From the NCBI GenBank assembly GCA_017445315.1, contig JAFSUI010000024.1, positions 1 to 64,000 on the forward strand: 64,000 bases of DNA, in the 5' to 3' direction. Source of the stretch: Bacillota bacterium. GTDB lineage: Bacteria; Bacillota; Clostridia; Peptostreptococcales; Anaerovoracaceae. Of the stretch, positions 1 through 8,129 are shown piece by piece. The translations under genes and the position numbers were made by a program. The number at the start of each line of letters is the position of its first letter. Positions within the stretch are counted from its first letter, which is position 1. The notes beneath the pieces were generated by a model that did no database searches, had not been told where the DNA came from, and worked only from the letters and a program-made list of their open reading frames with translations.

Positions 1-600
1 CTTACCTGGCAGGACATCAATCTCGAAGATCAATATCTCACCGTAAGACGCAGCGTCCGCTACAACTACGAGCGAAAGAAGCACGAGGTCGGCACCACGA
101 AGCGAAAGAAAGTCCGCACGGTAGACTTCTGTGATACGCTTACGGCCATCTTGAAAGAAGCCAAGATGGAGCAGATGAAAAACCGCATGAAATACGGCGT
201 GCTCTATCGCAGGAATTACTACAGGGAAGTCTCGGAAAAAGAGCGCATCTACTATGAGCTGTATACGCTCTCCGGAGAAGATGTCATTCCGGATGACTAC
301 AAGGAAATCGACTTCGTTTGCCTCCGGGATGACGGCGCGATCGAACTTCCGAACACGGTGGCTCTCGTCTGCAGAACGGCAAAGAAAAAGATACCCGGGC
401 TTGAAGACTTCCACTTCCACATGCTGAGACACACCTACACCAGCAACATGCTGAGCTGCGGTGCAGCACCAAAGGATGTGCAGGAGCTTCTCGGACACTC
501 GGATGTCAGTACCACGATGAACATCTACGCACACTCTTCCAGAGAGGCAAAGCGCAACAGTGCAAAGCTTCTCGACAAAGCAGTCGGCGCGGATGCCTGA
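1..600 (+). CDS. Tyrosine recombinase (integrase), C-terminal part
   Basis: The frame is open from base 1, so the gene starts left of the window; the first internal Met is at 151. The product is the catalytic domain of a phage/ICE-type tyrosine recombinase, which cuts and rejoins DNA at attachment sites. Visible catalytic signature: HMLRHTY (His-x-x-Arg), GHSDVSTTM (second His) and the nucleophile Tyr in NIYAHSS, followed by a basic tail. This resembles Tn916/phage-type integrases. The sampled stretch has about 50 percent GC, richer than the AT-rich DNA after it, which fits acquired DNA. An integrase at the end of an element usually lies next to its att site, so the element end is probably between 600 and about 830. 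The element itself lies off the window. Confidence 0.93.
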   Translation, partial: LTWQDINLEDQYLTVRRSVRYNYERKKHEVGTTKRKKVRTVDFCDTLTAILKEAKMEQMKNRMKYGVLYRRNYYREVSEKERIYYELYTLSGEDVIPDDYKEIDFVCLRDDGAIELPNTVALVCRTAKKKIPGLEDFHFHMLRHTYTSNMLSCGAAPKDVQELLGHSDVSTTMNIYAHSSREAKRNSAKLLDKAVGADA

Positions 601-727
601 AACAAAAGTTTCCCTTGTAAATGCTCATAAGGGCAAAAACAAGGGAAAACCGTAAAATCTGCTGATGCGACAACGCATAAATACAGTAAAATCAAGGGTT
701 AAAAGAGGGATAGACTGATAAATCGCG

Positions 728-827
728 ATTTGAACACATCTTAATTAATCACCTATAAGTTATTTTACCACACACCGCGCGTCCGGAGAATCTGCAAACA
801 ACAAAGGGATGCCACATCGCCATCCCT
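728..827. repeat. 100-bp direct repeat, copy A
   Basis: About 100 bp closely matching 2268-2368. Shared blocks include CTTAATTAATCACCTATA, GTTATTTTACCACACACCGC, GCGTCC.GAGAATCTGCA and the terminator hairpin. It lies just right of the integrase and downstream of a minus-strand XRE gene; the second copy lies in the same place after the next XRE gene. It may be an attachment-site remnant or the duplicated 3' flank of a regulator module. A 12-bp palindrome, AAATCGCGATTT, sits at 720-731 at its left edge. Confidence 0.85.
805..827 (-). terminator. Rho-independent terminator of the XRE gene at 889-1890
   Basis: AGGGATG/CATCCCT stem with a 9-base loop; on the minus strand it is followed by a TTTGTTGTTTG tract. 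It closely resembles the hairpins at 2346-2368 and 6976-6998, which also follow XRE regulator genes. Confidence 0.75.
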
Positions 828-888
828 AAATATAAACTCGTTATGCTACCGCCCATGGTAAAAGAAATACCAATACCAATACCAATCC

Positions 889-1890
889 CTATTTCTTTGC
901 TCTTAGAAACATTTTGATTATTTCTTTGTATGCTGCAAATACTACTCCTGCAATAGGCCATACAATCCAGGTTAGCTGCCAGTTCATGGTTATGAAACTC
1001 CAGCCAAGGTATATGGCTACTGCGATTGCCCAGTAGATACCGTCCCATTTGGAGGCTCTCTTATTAAGTCTGTTATAATCGCCCTCTTCCAGTAGCTTGT
1101 TATAGCCGTTGTTTATCATGGACGTTTTGACCAGAATTTTTACGCCGATTCCTATGAGTGTTAGTAGCAGCGCCACACCATATATGACTAACGATCCACC
1201 CATTTTAGAGGTTGTGTAGCCGTTAATCGTAGTTATGAACAAAGGAATCGCTGCCACTATGCAAAGAACCACGCCTACAACAATCATTCTGGTGTGTGTT
1301 CCCTCGTATTTGGAACGCTTCTCCTTTGCCATACCACTGACGCCGTAGTCAGTATCGATATTCTTTTCATTTAGATACTCAAACGCTTTTCCCTTCGCAC
1401 CGGTAAAAATAAAGATGGTTACAGCGCATGCGATCATTATCAAAATAATAATGATTCCAAGCATGGTTGCTGTGTATTCAGAGAACGGAAGCATGCCCGC
1501 TCCTGAGAGGCCAAGTAGTACGAGTAATGGCACCGAAGACATTATGCAAAGCATTACTCCTAACGATATGGGAGATGCCGACTTTTCATTATATGCAAGA
1601 AAGCTATTTGCTTCCTCCATTGATACCTTTACCGGCAAATTCTCTTCCTGGGAAAAGTCCGTATATTCAGGCGTAGCCAGGGAAGTTTCCTCTATTTCAT
1701 CCTTAAGAAGATAATCCGTTGTCACGCCGAATAGTTCTGCGAGCTGCACAATCTTCTTCATATCCGGTATCGCCTGTGCGCCTTCCCACTTTGATACGGA
1801 CTGCCTTGAAACCCCTAGCTTATCAGCGAGTTCCTCCTGGGACCATCCATTCTTTTTTCTGTTTTCAATAATTTTGTCTGCAAGTATCAT
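889..1890 (-). CDS. XRE-family regulator with C-terminal membrane domain
   Basis: 333-residue protein. An N-terminal Cro/C1-type helix-turn-helix (WSQEELADKLGVSRQSVSKWE, about residues 15-36) is followed by a short linker and five or six hydrophobic segments. This is the common Clostridial layout of a DNA-binding domain tethered to a membrane sensor of unknown signal. I place the start at 1890 because AAGGAGG lies 6 bases upstream of that ATG; a longer frame to 2010 has no ribosome site and runs into repeat DNA. The target is unknown; autoregulation is plausible. The gene is monocistronic, with its own terminator, between two copies of a 100-bp repeat. Confidence 0.85.
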   Translation of the reverse strand: MILADKIIENRKKNGWSQEELADKLGVSRQSVSKWEGAQAIPDMKKIVQLAELFGVTTDYLLKDEIEETSLATPEYTDFSQEENLPVKVSMEEANSFLAYNEKSASPISLGVMLCIMSSVPLLVLLGLSGAGMLPFSEYTATMLGIIIILIMIACAVTIFIFTGAKGKAFEYLNEKNIDTDYGVSGMAKEKRSKYEGTHTRMIVVGVVLCIVAAIPLFITTINGYTTSKMGGSLVIYGVALLLTLIGIGVKILVKTSMINNGYNKLLEEGDYNRLNKRASKWDGIYWAIAVAIYLGWSFITMNWQLTWIVWPIAGVVFAAYKEIIKMFLRAKK

Positions 1891-2085
1891 TTCTTCCTCC
1901 TTATTGGTGGCGCCATGCGCACTCATTTCCTTTTTACAAGCCAATTCTATATTTTTAATGAGTTGCACACCACCAATTAGGCTTTTCAATTTGTCAACCA
2001 ATGGTTGCAATTGGGCATTTTATCAGCTTTTCACCTATACAAAGCGGAATTTGCCTTTTTATATAGCATTCACGCCACTTGCGAT

Positions 2086-2168
2086 TCGAAATCTGTGGCA
2101 AAGTGCAAAAAATGGCCCTTGCCACAGGGAAACGCATCAAAAATGCCTTTTGCCACAGGTTTTGACAA
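2086..2168. repeat. 83-bp tandem repeat, unit 1
   Basis: Starts TCGAAATCTGTGGCAAAG and ends CAGGTTTTGACAA; repeated almost exactly at 2178-2260 after a 9-bp spacer. Inside each unit CTGTGGCAA and TTGCCACAG form an inverted repeat, and a third TTTGCCACAGG follows. It lies in the 487-bp gene-free stretch between two minus-strand XRE genes. No protein of convincing composition is encoded. Confidence 0.9.
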
Positions 2169-2177
2169 GCAGTGACC

Positions 2178-2260
2178 TCGAAATCTGTGGCAAAGCGCAA
2201 AATTTGGCCCTTGCCACAGGAAAACGCATCAAAAATGGCTTTTGCCACAGGTTTTGACAA
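2178..2260. repeat. 83-bp tandem repeat, unit 2
   Basis: Second copy of the 2086-2168 unit with a few substitutions. The CTGTGGCAA/TTGCCACAG inverted pair and the extra TTTTGCCACAGG are kept. The two units give six half-sites of the same 9-mer within 175 bp, as expected of either a protein-binding array or a hairpin repeat. Confidence 0.9.
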
Positions 2261-2267
2261 ACTTCGA

Positions 2268-2368
2268 TTCGAACACGTCTTAATTAATCACCTATAGAGT
2301 TATTTTACCACACACCGCGCGTCCAGAGAATCTGCATACAAAAAAGAGATGGAGAATCGCCATCCCTT
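2268..2368. repeat. 100-bp direct repeat, copy B
   Basis: Partner of 728-827. It includes the terminator of the XRE/zinc-ribbon gene. Together the two copies bracket a 1.5-kb block holding one XRE gene and the 83-bp tandem repeats. Confidence 0.85.
2346..2368 (-). terminator. Terminator of the XRE/zinc-ribbon gene
   Basis: In minus-strand RNA, AGGGATGG pairs with CCAUCUCU (one G-U pair), followed by TTTTTTG. Same family as the hairpin at 805-827. Confidence 0.78.
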
Positions 2369-2377
2369 AAAAACTAT

Positions 2378-3142
2378 TTATCTTGCTTTATATATCACCA
2401 GTTCCGGGTTCTTGCCTTCAGCCTCGTATGTGCATACCAGAATGAAGTCCATACTGGCGAGAACTCCAAAGCATCTGTCTCCGCCGAGCTCCGACTCAAA
2501 TTGATTTCCGAGATAGGTAGTTTGGTCATTTAAGAATTTTACCTTTGCTCCGTTTGGGAGCGGATACTCAAGATTAACATAGCTTCCTACAAGTGCGTTC
2601 AGGGATTCTACCTTGGGCATTCCATCAACATTAAGATCGTTAATCTCCTGAATAAGCTTTTTCTTGAATTCTTCGAACTGGCCGTTGTCGCTTAGTTCAT
2701 CATATTTCTTCCAATAATTGAGAGTCGGTAGTTTCTCCTTCATATACATACGGGCCTGATCCTCAGTAAATCCTTGCTCCACCATATGGGGAACGCATAC
2801 GTCGATTAAATTATCCATGTCGCTATAGGTATAGGTTCCGTCGGCGTAGCACCACTTGCAGTAATCCTCATTTGGAGTGCCGTCCTTGTCCTTTCCGATA
2901 ATTCCATCATCCATCGGCATTCCGCAGCATTGACAAATTAATTCCCTTGGCGATCCCAGCAAAGTATTTATGGAAACATCAAAAAGCTTTGATAGAAGCT
3001 TAAGGGTTTCCGTATTTGGTACCGTATCCCCATTCTCCCAACGGGACACCGCCTGTCTAGTAACAAAAACCTTTTCTGCCAGTTCATCCTGAGAAAAACC
3101 GTTCTTTGTTCTTAACTCATATAGTATTTCTTTTGTACTCAT
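2378..3142 (-). CDS. XRE-family regulator with zinc-ribbon domain
   Basis: 254 residues. The N-terminal helix-turn-helix is FSQDELAEKVFVTRQAVSRWE. It is followed by a zinc-ribbon-like block with paired cysteines (CQCCGMPM, then YCKWCYADG) typical of the putative zinc ribbon domain found fused to XRE regulators, and a C-terminal beta-rich domain of unknown function. GAGGAGG lies a few bases before the ATG at 3142. The zinc ribbon suggests metal, redox or ligand sensing, but no effector can be named. The gene has its own terminator and no operon partner. Confidence 0.85.
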   Translation of the reverse strand: MSTKEILYELRTKNGFSQDELAEKVFVTRQAVSRWENGDTVPNTETLKLLSKLFDVSINTLLGSPRELICQCCGMPMDDGIIGKDKDGTPNEDYCKWCYADGTYTYSDMDNLIDVCVPHMVEQGFTEDQARMYMKEKLPTLNYWKKYDELSDNGQFEEFKKKLIQEINDLNVDGMPKVESLNALVGSYVNLEYPLPNGAKVKFLNDQTTYLGNQFESELGGDRCFGVLASMDFILVCTYEAEGKNPELVIYKAR

Positions 3143-3274
3143 GGGAATTCCTCCTCAAAATCTTCTCTAACACATCTATTCTAACATGTATAAATAAATA
3201 AGCACGCAACAAGTTGTTGCGCGCTTGATTTCAAGTTGTTATGGTACCACTTTTGTCAATGGCAATTGTATCAT

Positions 3275-3826
3275 TTACTCCTTAGCGCAACTGATTGTAA
3301 TCGTAACGTCCCCATTCCCAAACAGGTCTTTCAATTCTGATTTCGTCATACCGGTCACTTTCCCTAGCCTCGTGTAGGACCATGAATTTGAACCATAGAA
3401 CATAACAATCTGATTGCCCGAGTATAGAACTATATCCCCTGCCTCTGTCGTTATCTGCTTGTCGTTCCTCGGAAGGCTCGTCCCAAGATTGCCTACTTGT
3501 TCAAATCCACCATACATGGACATTTGAATAGATATAGCTTCTTCAGAAACCAGATCCATGAGTGCGGCAACAGACTCGTTATCTTCCCATGCAACAGATA
3601 TTGTTTCTCCATTAATTGTTACTATCATCGTCTCTTCCTTCGTTGGCTTATTCTCTTCCATTTCAACTTCTCCGTCCGCAATGGATTCTTCAACACCCTC
3701 CGTAGGCTCCTTCTGAGCGCCACGCTGTTCACATGCAGTCAAAGATGTAATCAGCATGCAAGAAAATATGACAGCCGTTATCTTCCTCACGCTACTGAAG
3801 AGCCTTTCCAAATTGATATGCCTCAT
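3275..3826 (-). CDS. Lipoprotein with cyclophilin-like domain
   Basis: 183 residues. The N-terminus is a lipoprotein signal (hydrophobic stretch ending LITSLTAC, Cys as lipidation site), then an acidic linker, then about 115 residues resembling the cyclophilin-like domain (Cyclophil_like2) of Firmicute surface proteins, with the conserved GDIVLYSGNQIVMFYG core. It is a probable membrane-anchored extracellular protein; isomerase activity is not implied. The start lies inside the flavodoxin gene (35-bp overlap), so it is the last gene of the 5911-3275 operon and is probably translationally coupled. Confidence 0.8.
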   Translation of the reverse strand: MRHINLERLFSSVRKITAVIFSCMLITSLTACEQRGAQKEPTEGVEESIADGEVEMEENKPTKEETMIVTINGETISVAWEDNESVAALMDLVSEEAISIQMSMYGGFEQVGNLGTSLPRNDKQITTEAGDIVLYSGNQIVMFYGSNSWSYTRLGKVTGMTKSELKDLFGNGDVTITISCAKE

Positions 3827-4334
3827 CTTTTTCTACACCTTTTCCATTTGCCTCACCCGGATTAGAGATTCCGCCGCAGAATAGCGTATCAACAAGCTCA
3901 GCTTTCTCAAAGCAATCAACCCAACCCTGGAGCCCACTTACAGCTTTTTCTGGTACATAGTCCTCATCCTCTGTTGCCACCGAAAGCATATATACATTGC
4001 GGAACTTATAGTCAGATGGGTAAAGTGGGTTTAGTCGATCCAACAAAGTCTTCATCTGTCCGCTCATCTCGTAGTAATAAACCGGCGTAGCAAACACCAA
4101 GGTATCCGCATCCTTTACCTTCTCTGCAATTTCTATAGCATCGTCCTTGATCACGCACTGCTGTGTCCCCTGGCAAGCTAGGCAACCGATGCAAAACCCA
4201 AGTTTCTTACCCTTTAGGCTGATATACTCCACATTATGTCCCGCATCTCTAGCCCCTTCAACTAAACGCTCCACCAAAATATCCGAATTACTCTTTGCCC
4301 GAAGGCTGGTTGAAATAACAAGTACCTTGCTCAT
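3792..4334 (-). CDS. Flavodoxin-family (NADPH-dependent FMN reductase-like) protein
   Basis: 180 residues with a Rossmann-like flavodoxin fold: VISTSLRAKSNSD phosphate-binding loop, the CIGCLACQ cysteine motif of the FMN-reductase/iron-sulfur flavoprotein relatives, and FATPVYYYEMSGQMKTLLDR in the second FMN loop. It likely carries FMN and transfers electrons from NAD(P)H to an unknown acceptor. AAGGAGG precedes the ATG at 4334. In related cassettes it is paired with an aldo/keto reductase; here that partner is a decayed fragment immediately upstream. Confidence 0.88.
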   Translation of the reverse strand: MSKVLVISTSLRAKSNSDILVERLVEGARDAGHNVEYISLKGKKLGFCIGCLACQGTQQCVIKDDAIEIAEKVKDADTLVFATPVYYYEMSGQMKTLLDRLNPLYPSDYKFRNVYMLSVATEDEDYVPEKAVSGLQGWVDCFEKAELVDTLFCGGISNPGEANGKGVEKDEAYQFGKALQ

Positions 4335-4346
4335 AACGTCCTCCTT

Positions 4347-4631
4347 TTAATACCAATCATGCTTTTCGTTTCTATCCAGTTCACTTATCTTTTCCATCTC
4401 TTCTTCCGTTAGCTCAAACCCAAACAGGTCCATATTCTCCTTTATATGCTCCGGATTACTTGAACCCGGAATCACCACAATGCCTCGTTGTAAATCCCAG
4501 CGAAGTATCACCTGTGCCGAGGAAACGTCGTGAGCTTCAGCAATCGCCTTTATTGTTTCATCACCAAGGAGCTCAGCTGTATATCCTCTTCCTCCCAGTG
4601 GATACCAACATTGTACAACAATACCCTTGTT
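4347..4631 (-). pseudogene. Aldo/keto reductase, C-terminal remnant
   Basis: Minus-strand translation gives about 94 residues that are clearly the C-terminal part of an aldo/keto reductase: QCWYPLGGRG, then AIAEAHDVSSAQVILRW, then VIPGSSNPEHIKENMDLFGF, ending NEKHDWY and a stop at 4347. A stop at 4632-4634 interrupts the frame upstream and no start codon or N-terminal barrel (catalytic Asp/Tyr/Lys) is present. About two thirds of the gene has been deleted. It sits exactly where an intact reductase would be, between the hydrolase and the flavodoxin. Confidence 0.88.
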
Positions 4632-4662
4632 TTAAATCTCATGTTCTACCCTCTCCATCGTA

Positions 4663-5664
4663 TTATTTAAGGTTTTCAGCAAAGAATTGTTCCAGCTTAT
4701 CAAATGGAATCGCATCTTTATTTCCGCCATCATAAAGGTCGGTATGTACTGCATCCGGAATTATCATGAGTTCCTTATTAGCTGCGTACTTGCTGTCTTT
4801 TACCATATCCGCATAGGCATCTTTACTGAAATAGCAGGAGTGTGCCTTCGAGCCGTGAATCAAAAGCACTGCGTTTCTGATTTCGTTGGAGTATTTTAAG
4901 ATAGGTTGATTAACAAAGGACTCGCATCCGATTACATTCCAGCCATCGTTGGAATTAAGTGAACGCGTATGATACCCACGATCTGTTTTGTAATAATCGT
5001 AGTAATCTTTTACGAAGAAAGGTGCATCCTCAGGAAGGGGATCAACTACTCCGCCTGCGCGTTTGTATTCACCGGCCTTCAGATCCTCAAGTCTCTGGGC
5101 GCACAATGCTTTTTTCATTTCGTAGCGTGCTTCTTCGCTGTCATCATTATCAAAGTAACCTTTTGCGTTCACTCTAGTCATGTCATACATAGTAGATGCA
5201 ACAGTTGCTTTGATTCTTGTATCAAGGGCAGCTGCGTTTAACGCCATTCCACCCCAACCACAGATTCCGATTATGCCAATTCGCTCAGCGTCCACTCTTT
5301 CGTTAAGAGAGAGGAAATCAACTGCAGCCATGAAATCTTCCGTATTGATATCCGGCGATGCCATATATCTCGGTGTGCCTCCGCTCTCTCCCGTAAAGGA
5401 CGGATCAAATGCTATGGTAAGGAATCCACGCTCAGCCATGGTCTGAGCATAAAGACCTGAGCTCTGCTCCTTTACCGCTCCAAAAGGTCCGCTCACTGCG
5501 ATTGCGGGAAGTTTTCCTTCCACGTTCTTCGGGACGTACATATCAGCCGCCAATGTAATCCCATAGCGGTTAACAAAGGTAACCTTGCTGTGATCAACCT
5601 TGTCACTCATCGGGAAAGTCTTATCCCATTCCTGCACTAAGTTCAGTTCTTCTTTCATTATCAT
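4663..5664 (-). CDS. Alpha/beta hydrolase (dienelactone hydrolase-like)
   Basis: 333 residues from the ATG at 5664, which has GGAGGG 7 bases upstream (a GTG at 5679 overlaps that site and is less likely). Alpha/beta hydrolase fold: LPAIAVSGPFGAVKEQ near the oxyanion region and IGICGWGGMALNAAAL around the nucleophile elbow. The elbow reads G-x-C-G-W-G-G, so the nucleophile is Cys as in dienelactone hydrolases. Late residues LLIHGSKAHSCYF and PDAVHTDLYD supply acidic and His candidates. Substrate unknown; cytoplasmic. Part of the LysR-linked operon. Confidence 0.82.
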   Translation of the reverse strand: MIMKEELNLVQEWDKTFPMSDKVDHSKVTFVNRYGITLAADMYVPKNVEGKLPAIAVSGPFGAVKEQSSGLYAQTMAERGFLTIAFDPSFTGESGGTPRYMASPDINTEDFMAAVDFLSLNERVDAERIGIIGICGWGGMALNAAALDTRIKATVASTMYDMTRVNAKGYFDNDDSEEARYEMKKALCAQRLEDLKAGEYKRAGGVVDPLPEDAPFFVKDYYDYYKTDRGYHTRSLNSNDGWNVIGCESFVNQPILKYSNEIRNAVLLIHGSKAHSCYFSKDAYADMVKDSKYAANKELMIIPDAVHTDLYDGGNKDAIPFDKLEQFFAENLK

Positions 5665-5689
5665 TTTGATTCCCTCCACTTTATATATC

Positions 5690-5911
5690 CTATTGATTCA
5701 TTTCCTTTTCGGTTGCACGAATTAGAAAGTCCATACAATCAACCTTTCTTCCGCTCTCATGCAATTCATCCATCAGCCTGCACCTATCTTTTCTCATCAT
5801 CTTTAGGGCGCCTTCCATATTTCCGGATTCACACATCCTTATAATGCTTCCCACCATCTCGTTATCGCATCCCGCATCCGACAGATTATGTTTAAGTTGT
5901 TTTAGATCCAT
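5690..5911 (-). CDS. Small conserved protein of unknown function
   Basis: 73 residues from the ATG at 5911, which has GAGGAG 5 bases upstream. Mostly helical and Met/Cys/charge-rich (DLKQLKHNLSDAGCDNEMVG at the start). I do not recognise a named domain. It is first in the minus-strand operon and is divergent from lysR, the position of a small accessory protein in LysR-flanked redox cassettes. Its end is 25 bases from the hydrolase start. Confidence 0.7.
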   Translation of the reverse strand: MDLKQLKHNLSDAGCDNEMVGSIIRMCESGNMEGALKMMRKDRCRLMDELHESGRKVDCMDFLIRATEKEMNQ

Positions 5912-5963
5912 AGGTCTCCTCATATTGCATTAATTCACGTTTACATTTTTGATTCTAACCCCT

Positions 5964-6023
5964 TGAGGGATTGCTCGCTAATGGTTATAATGAATAATAT
6001 GATATGCCTATCTGGAATATCAT
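5964..6023 (+). promoter_or_regulatory. lysR promoter and candidate LysR operator
   Basis: TTGAGG (5964-5969), 17-bp spacer, TATAAT (5987-5992). Just downstream lies TGATAT (6001-6006), 11 bp, ATATCA (6018-6023), a T-N11-A-type inverted repeat typical of LysR sites. Its place at or after the start of transcription suggests autorepression, and it lies between the divergent operons. Confidence 0.65.
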
Positions 6024-6071
6024 TAAATAATAAAATCATCACACCGCAAGTTGCATCAATGGAGCTTACTC

Positions 6072-6962
6072 ATGGAAATAAGAACATTAAGATATTTTCT
6101 CGCTGTCGCGAGAGAAGAAAACATGACCCGCGCTGCAGAGCTATTGCACGTGACGCAGCCCACACTTTCAAAGCAATTAAAATCTTTAGAGGAAGAACTT
6201 GGGAAAAAACTATTTACCCGCCACAGCTTCAGCATACGTTTGACGGATGAAGGCATTCTACTTAGGAACCGCGCAGAAGACCTAATCAGTATGGCGGATA
6301 AGATTGAGCAGGAATTCATATCTCTAGATGACATCACCGGAGGCGACCTCTACTTGGGCCTCGCAGAATCCTATCAAATTAAAAATCTGGCGAGAGTTAT
6401 AAAAGAATTCAAGACGCGCTATCCTAGCTTGCACTACCATATTACAAGCGGTGATACTGAGCAGATTGCCGACAAGCTGGACAAAGGACTGCTGGACTTT
6501 CTTGTTTTGGCTGAATCCCCGGATAGCCGCAAATACGAATATATCGAATTTCCTGAAAGCGATAAATGGGGGCTGGTTTTCCCTGGAAATGACCCTTTGG
6601 CAAATAAGAAAAGGATTCGTCCAAAAGATCTGATTGGACTACCCCTTTTCTGCTCAGAGCAAGCATGGAATAACGAGATTAAAGAATGGGCAGGAACATT
6701 CTTTTCCAAGATGAGATTAGAAGGTTCCTTCCGTCTGTCCTACAATGGCTCCATCTTTGCAAAAGAAGGACTAGGATACCTCCTAACCTTTAATCATCTG
6801 GTCAACACATCTTCAGAAAGCGGCCTCGTTTTTCGTCCCCTCACACCAACAGCAGAAACCAAACTCTATATCGTTTGGAACCGCTATCAGGCATTCACAC
6901 CTATTGCTGAGAGATTTCTGGAGCAACTTAAATCATCGTTTAAGAATAATAAAGAACAATAA
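6072..6962 (+). CDS. LysR-family transcriptional regulator
   Basis: 296 residues from the ATG at 6072 (GGAG 8 bases upstream). N-terminal winged helix: LRYFLAVAREENMTRAAELL, then HVTQPTLSKQLKSLEEELG, the classical LysR helix-turn-helix. The C-terminal two-lobed effector domain is of normal length (DLYLGLAESYQIKNLARVI onward). Divergent from the 5911-3275 operon, which it probably controls; the inducer is unknown. The gene ends at a bidirectional terminator. Confidence 0.93.
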   Translation: MEIRTLRYFLAVAREENMTRAAELLHVTQPTLSKQLKSLEEELGKKLFTRHSFSIRLTDEGILLRNRAEDLISMADKIEQEFISLDDITGGDLYLGLAESYQIKNLARVIKEFKTRYPSLHYHITSGDTEQIADKLDKGLLDFLVLAESPDSRKYEYIEFPESDKWGLVFPGNDPLANKKRIRPKDLIGLPLFCSEQAWNNEIKEWAGTFFSKMRLEGSFRLSYNGSIFAKEGLGYLLTFNHLVNTSSESGLVFRPLTPTAETKLYIVWNRYQAFTPIAERFLEQLKSSFKNNKEQ

Positions 6963-6975
6963 AGAACAATGAAAA

Positions 6976-6998
6976 GGGATGGCACATCGCCATCCCTT
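6976..6998. terminator. Bidirectional terminator between lysR and the XRE gene
   Basis: Perfect 9-bp stem AGGGATGGC/GCCATCCCT with a 5-base loop, A-rich before and T/A after, so it can serve both convergent genes. It has the same sequence core as the terminators at 805 and 2346. Confidence 0.82.
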
Positions 6999-7025
6999 AA
7001 TCCAAACTCGTAATGGTACCACTTC

Positions 7026-8042
7026 CTATTCAACTGCGCTGGCTTTTTCTCTTAATTTCATGGTCGTCCTATGCTGAAGCGCTAGGAAGAGCGCATAGAT
7101 GAGTATTGTCAGAAGCACTATACCCACAAAATAGTGAGGCGCTTCGTAAATTTGGTTTCTTCGACCAAATATGGAGAAAGCAATACTCAATGTAAGAGCA
7201 AGTGGTAATAGGGCTATTTTTAAAACTGCATGTCCTACGCGTTTTTTCCTATACAAAGCGTATATCACTATTCCTATAACAGTCGCCATAGCTCCAATAA
7301 GAAGCCAATAGTTATACACGAGACGATTGAGTGTCATTCTTCCGGCGTAGGACGTCGGTGAGGCGCTTTCCGATTCATAAATCAGTTCGTCAAACCCAAG
7401 ACCACTTCCTTCTCCTCCGCTCGCTCCCGGATAGTAATACACCCTATCTATAGACCCTTCATCTCCTATTACGACATATTTCTGTTGCTTATCTCCAAAC
7501 CACCTATACCAAAGTGTGTCGTAGCAGCTGATTAACTTTGTCGCATCATCGCTCTCAGGCTCGCTGCTATCTTCTATATAGCATCCTGAAGCACTCTCGT
7601 TAAGCGCCGCAATTATTTTTTCATTAGAAAGAGTTTCAACATAAAGTGCATTGCTTGCTCCTTCTATATGCATAGGAGCAATAAGCTGCACGATTACAAA
7701 CGTGATTAGGATTAAACTAATAAGTAGCCCGATAAGTAGATTGATCGTCCCGGTTCTCTTTATTGCGCTTTTAAAAATAGCGAGACTACCTTCGGCTACC
7801 TCCTCAACGTCTTTTCCGGTAATTTCATCACCGAAACGCTCCCCCTTAAGAAGTTCAGATGTGCTAACTCCAAGCGCCTTTGATATGGCCTCTAGATTAT
7901 TGATATCCGGAAAACCTTTTCCCGTTTCCCAACGCGATATCGCCTTGTCCGAAACAAACAAAGCATCCGCCAGCTGCGCCTGGGTTAAATTCTTTTCTCT
8001 TCTGAGTTCCGATATAAACTTTCCTGTTTTATTTGCGTCCAT
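7026..8042 (-). CDS. XRE-family regulator with membrane and extracellular parts
   Basis: 338 residues from the ATG at 8042 (GGGAGG upstream). The helix-turn-helix LTQAQLADALFVSDKAISRW near residues 15-36 is followed by a linker and a first membrane helix. A region of roughly 100 residues, probably outside the cell (YIEDSSEPESDD, VYYYPGASGGEGSG), comes next, then three more membrane helices. The layout suggests a one-component membrane regulator that reports an external or envelope signal. No paired effector gene is adjacent. Confidence 0.85.
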   Translation of the reverse strand: MDANKTGKFISELRREKNLTQAQLADALFVSDKAISRWETGKGFPDINNLEAISKALGVSTSELLKGERFGDEITGKDVEEVAEGSLAIFKSAIKRTGTINLLIGLLISLILITFVIVQLIAPMHIEGASNALYVETLSNEKIIAALNESASGCYIEDSSEPESDDATKLISCYDTLWYRWFGDKQQKYVVIGDEGSIDRVYYYPGASGGEGSGLGFDELIYESESASPTSYAGRMTLNRLVYNYWLLIGAMATVIGIVIYALYRKKRVGHAVLKIALLPLALTLSIAFSIFGRRNQIYEAPHYFVGIVLLTILIYALFLALQHRTTMKLREKASAVE

Positions 8043-8129
8043 AATTACTACCTCCCGCTGAAAAACTATCATTGTTTTTCCGGAAAGTCACCCTATGAAT
8101 CGTAGAGTGTTGAAAAATGCACATTATTT

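Noticed and set aside
1891..2010. Longer N-terminus of the first XRE protein
   Set aside because: The extension lacks a ribosome site and overlaps the probable promoter region; the internal ATG at 1890 has AAGGAGG and matches the family N-terminus.
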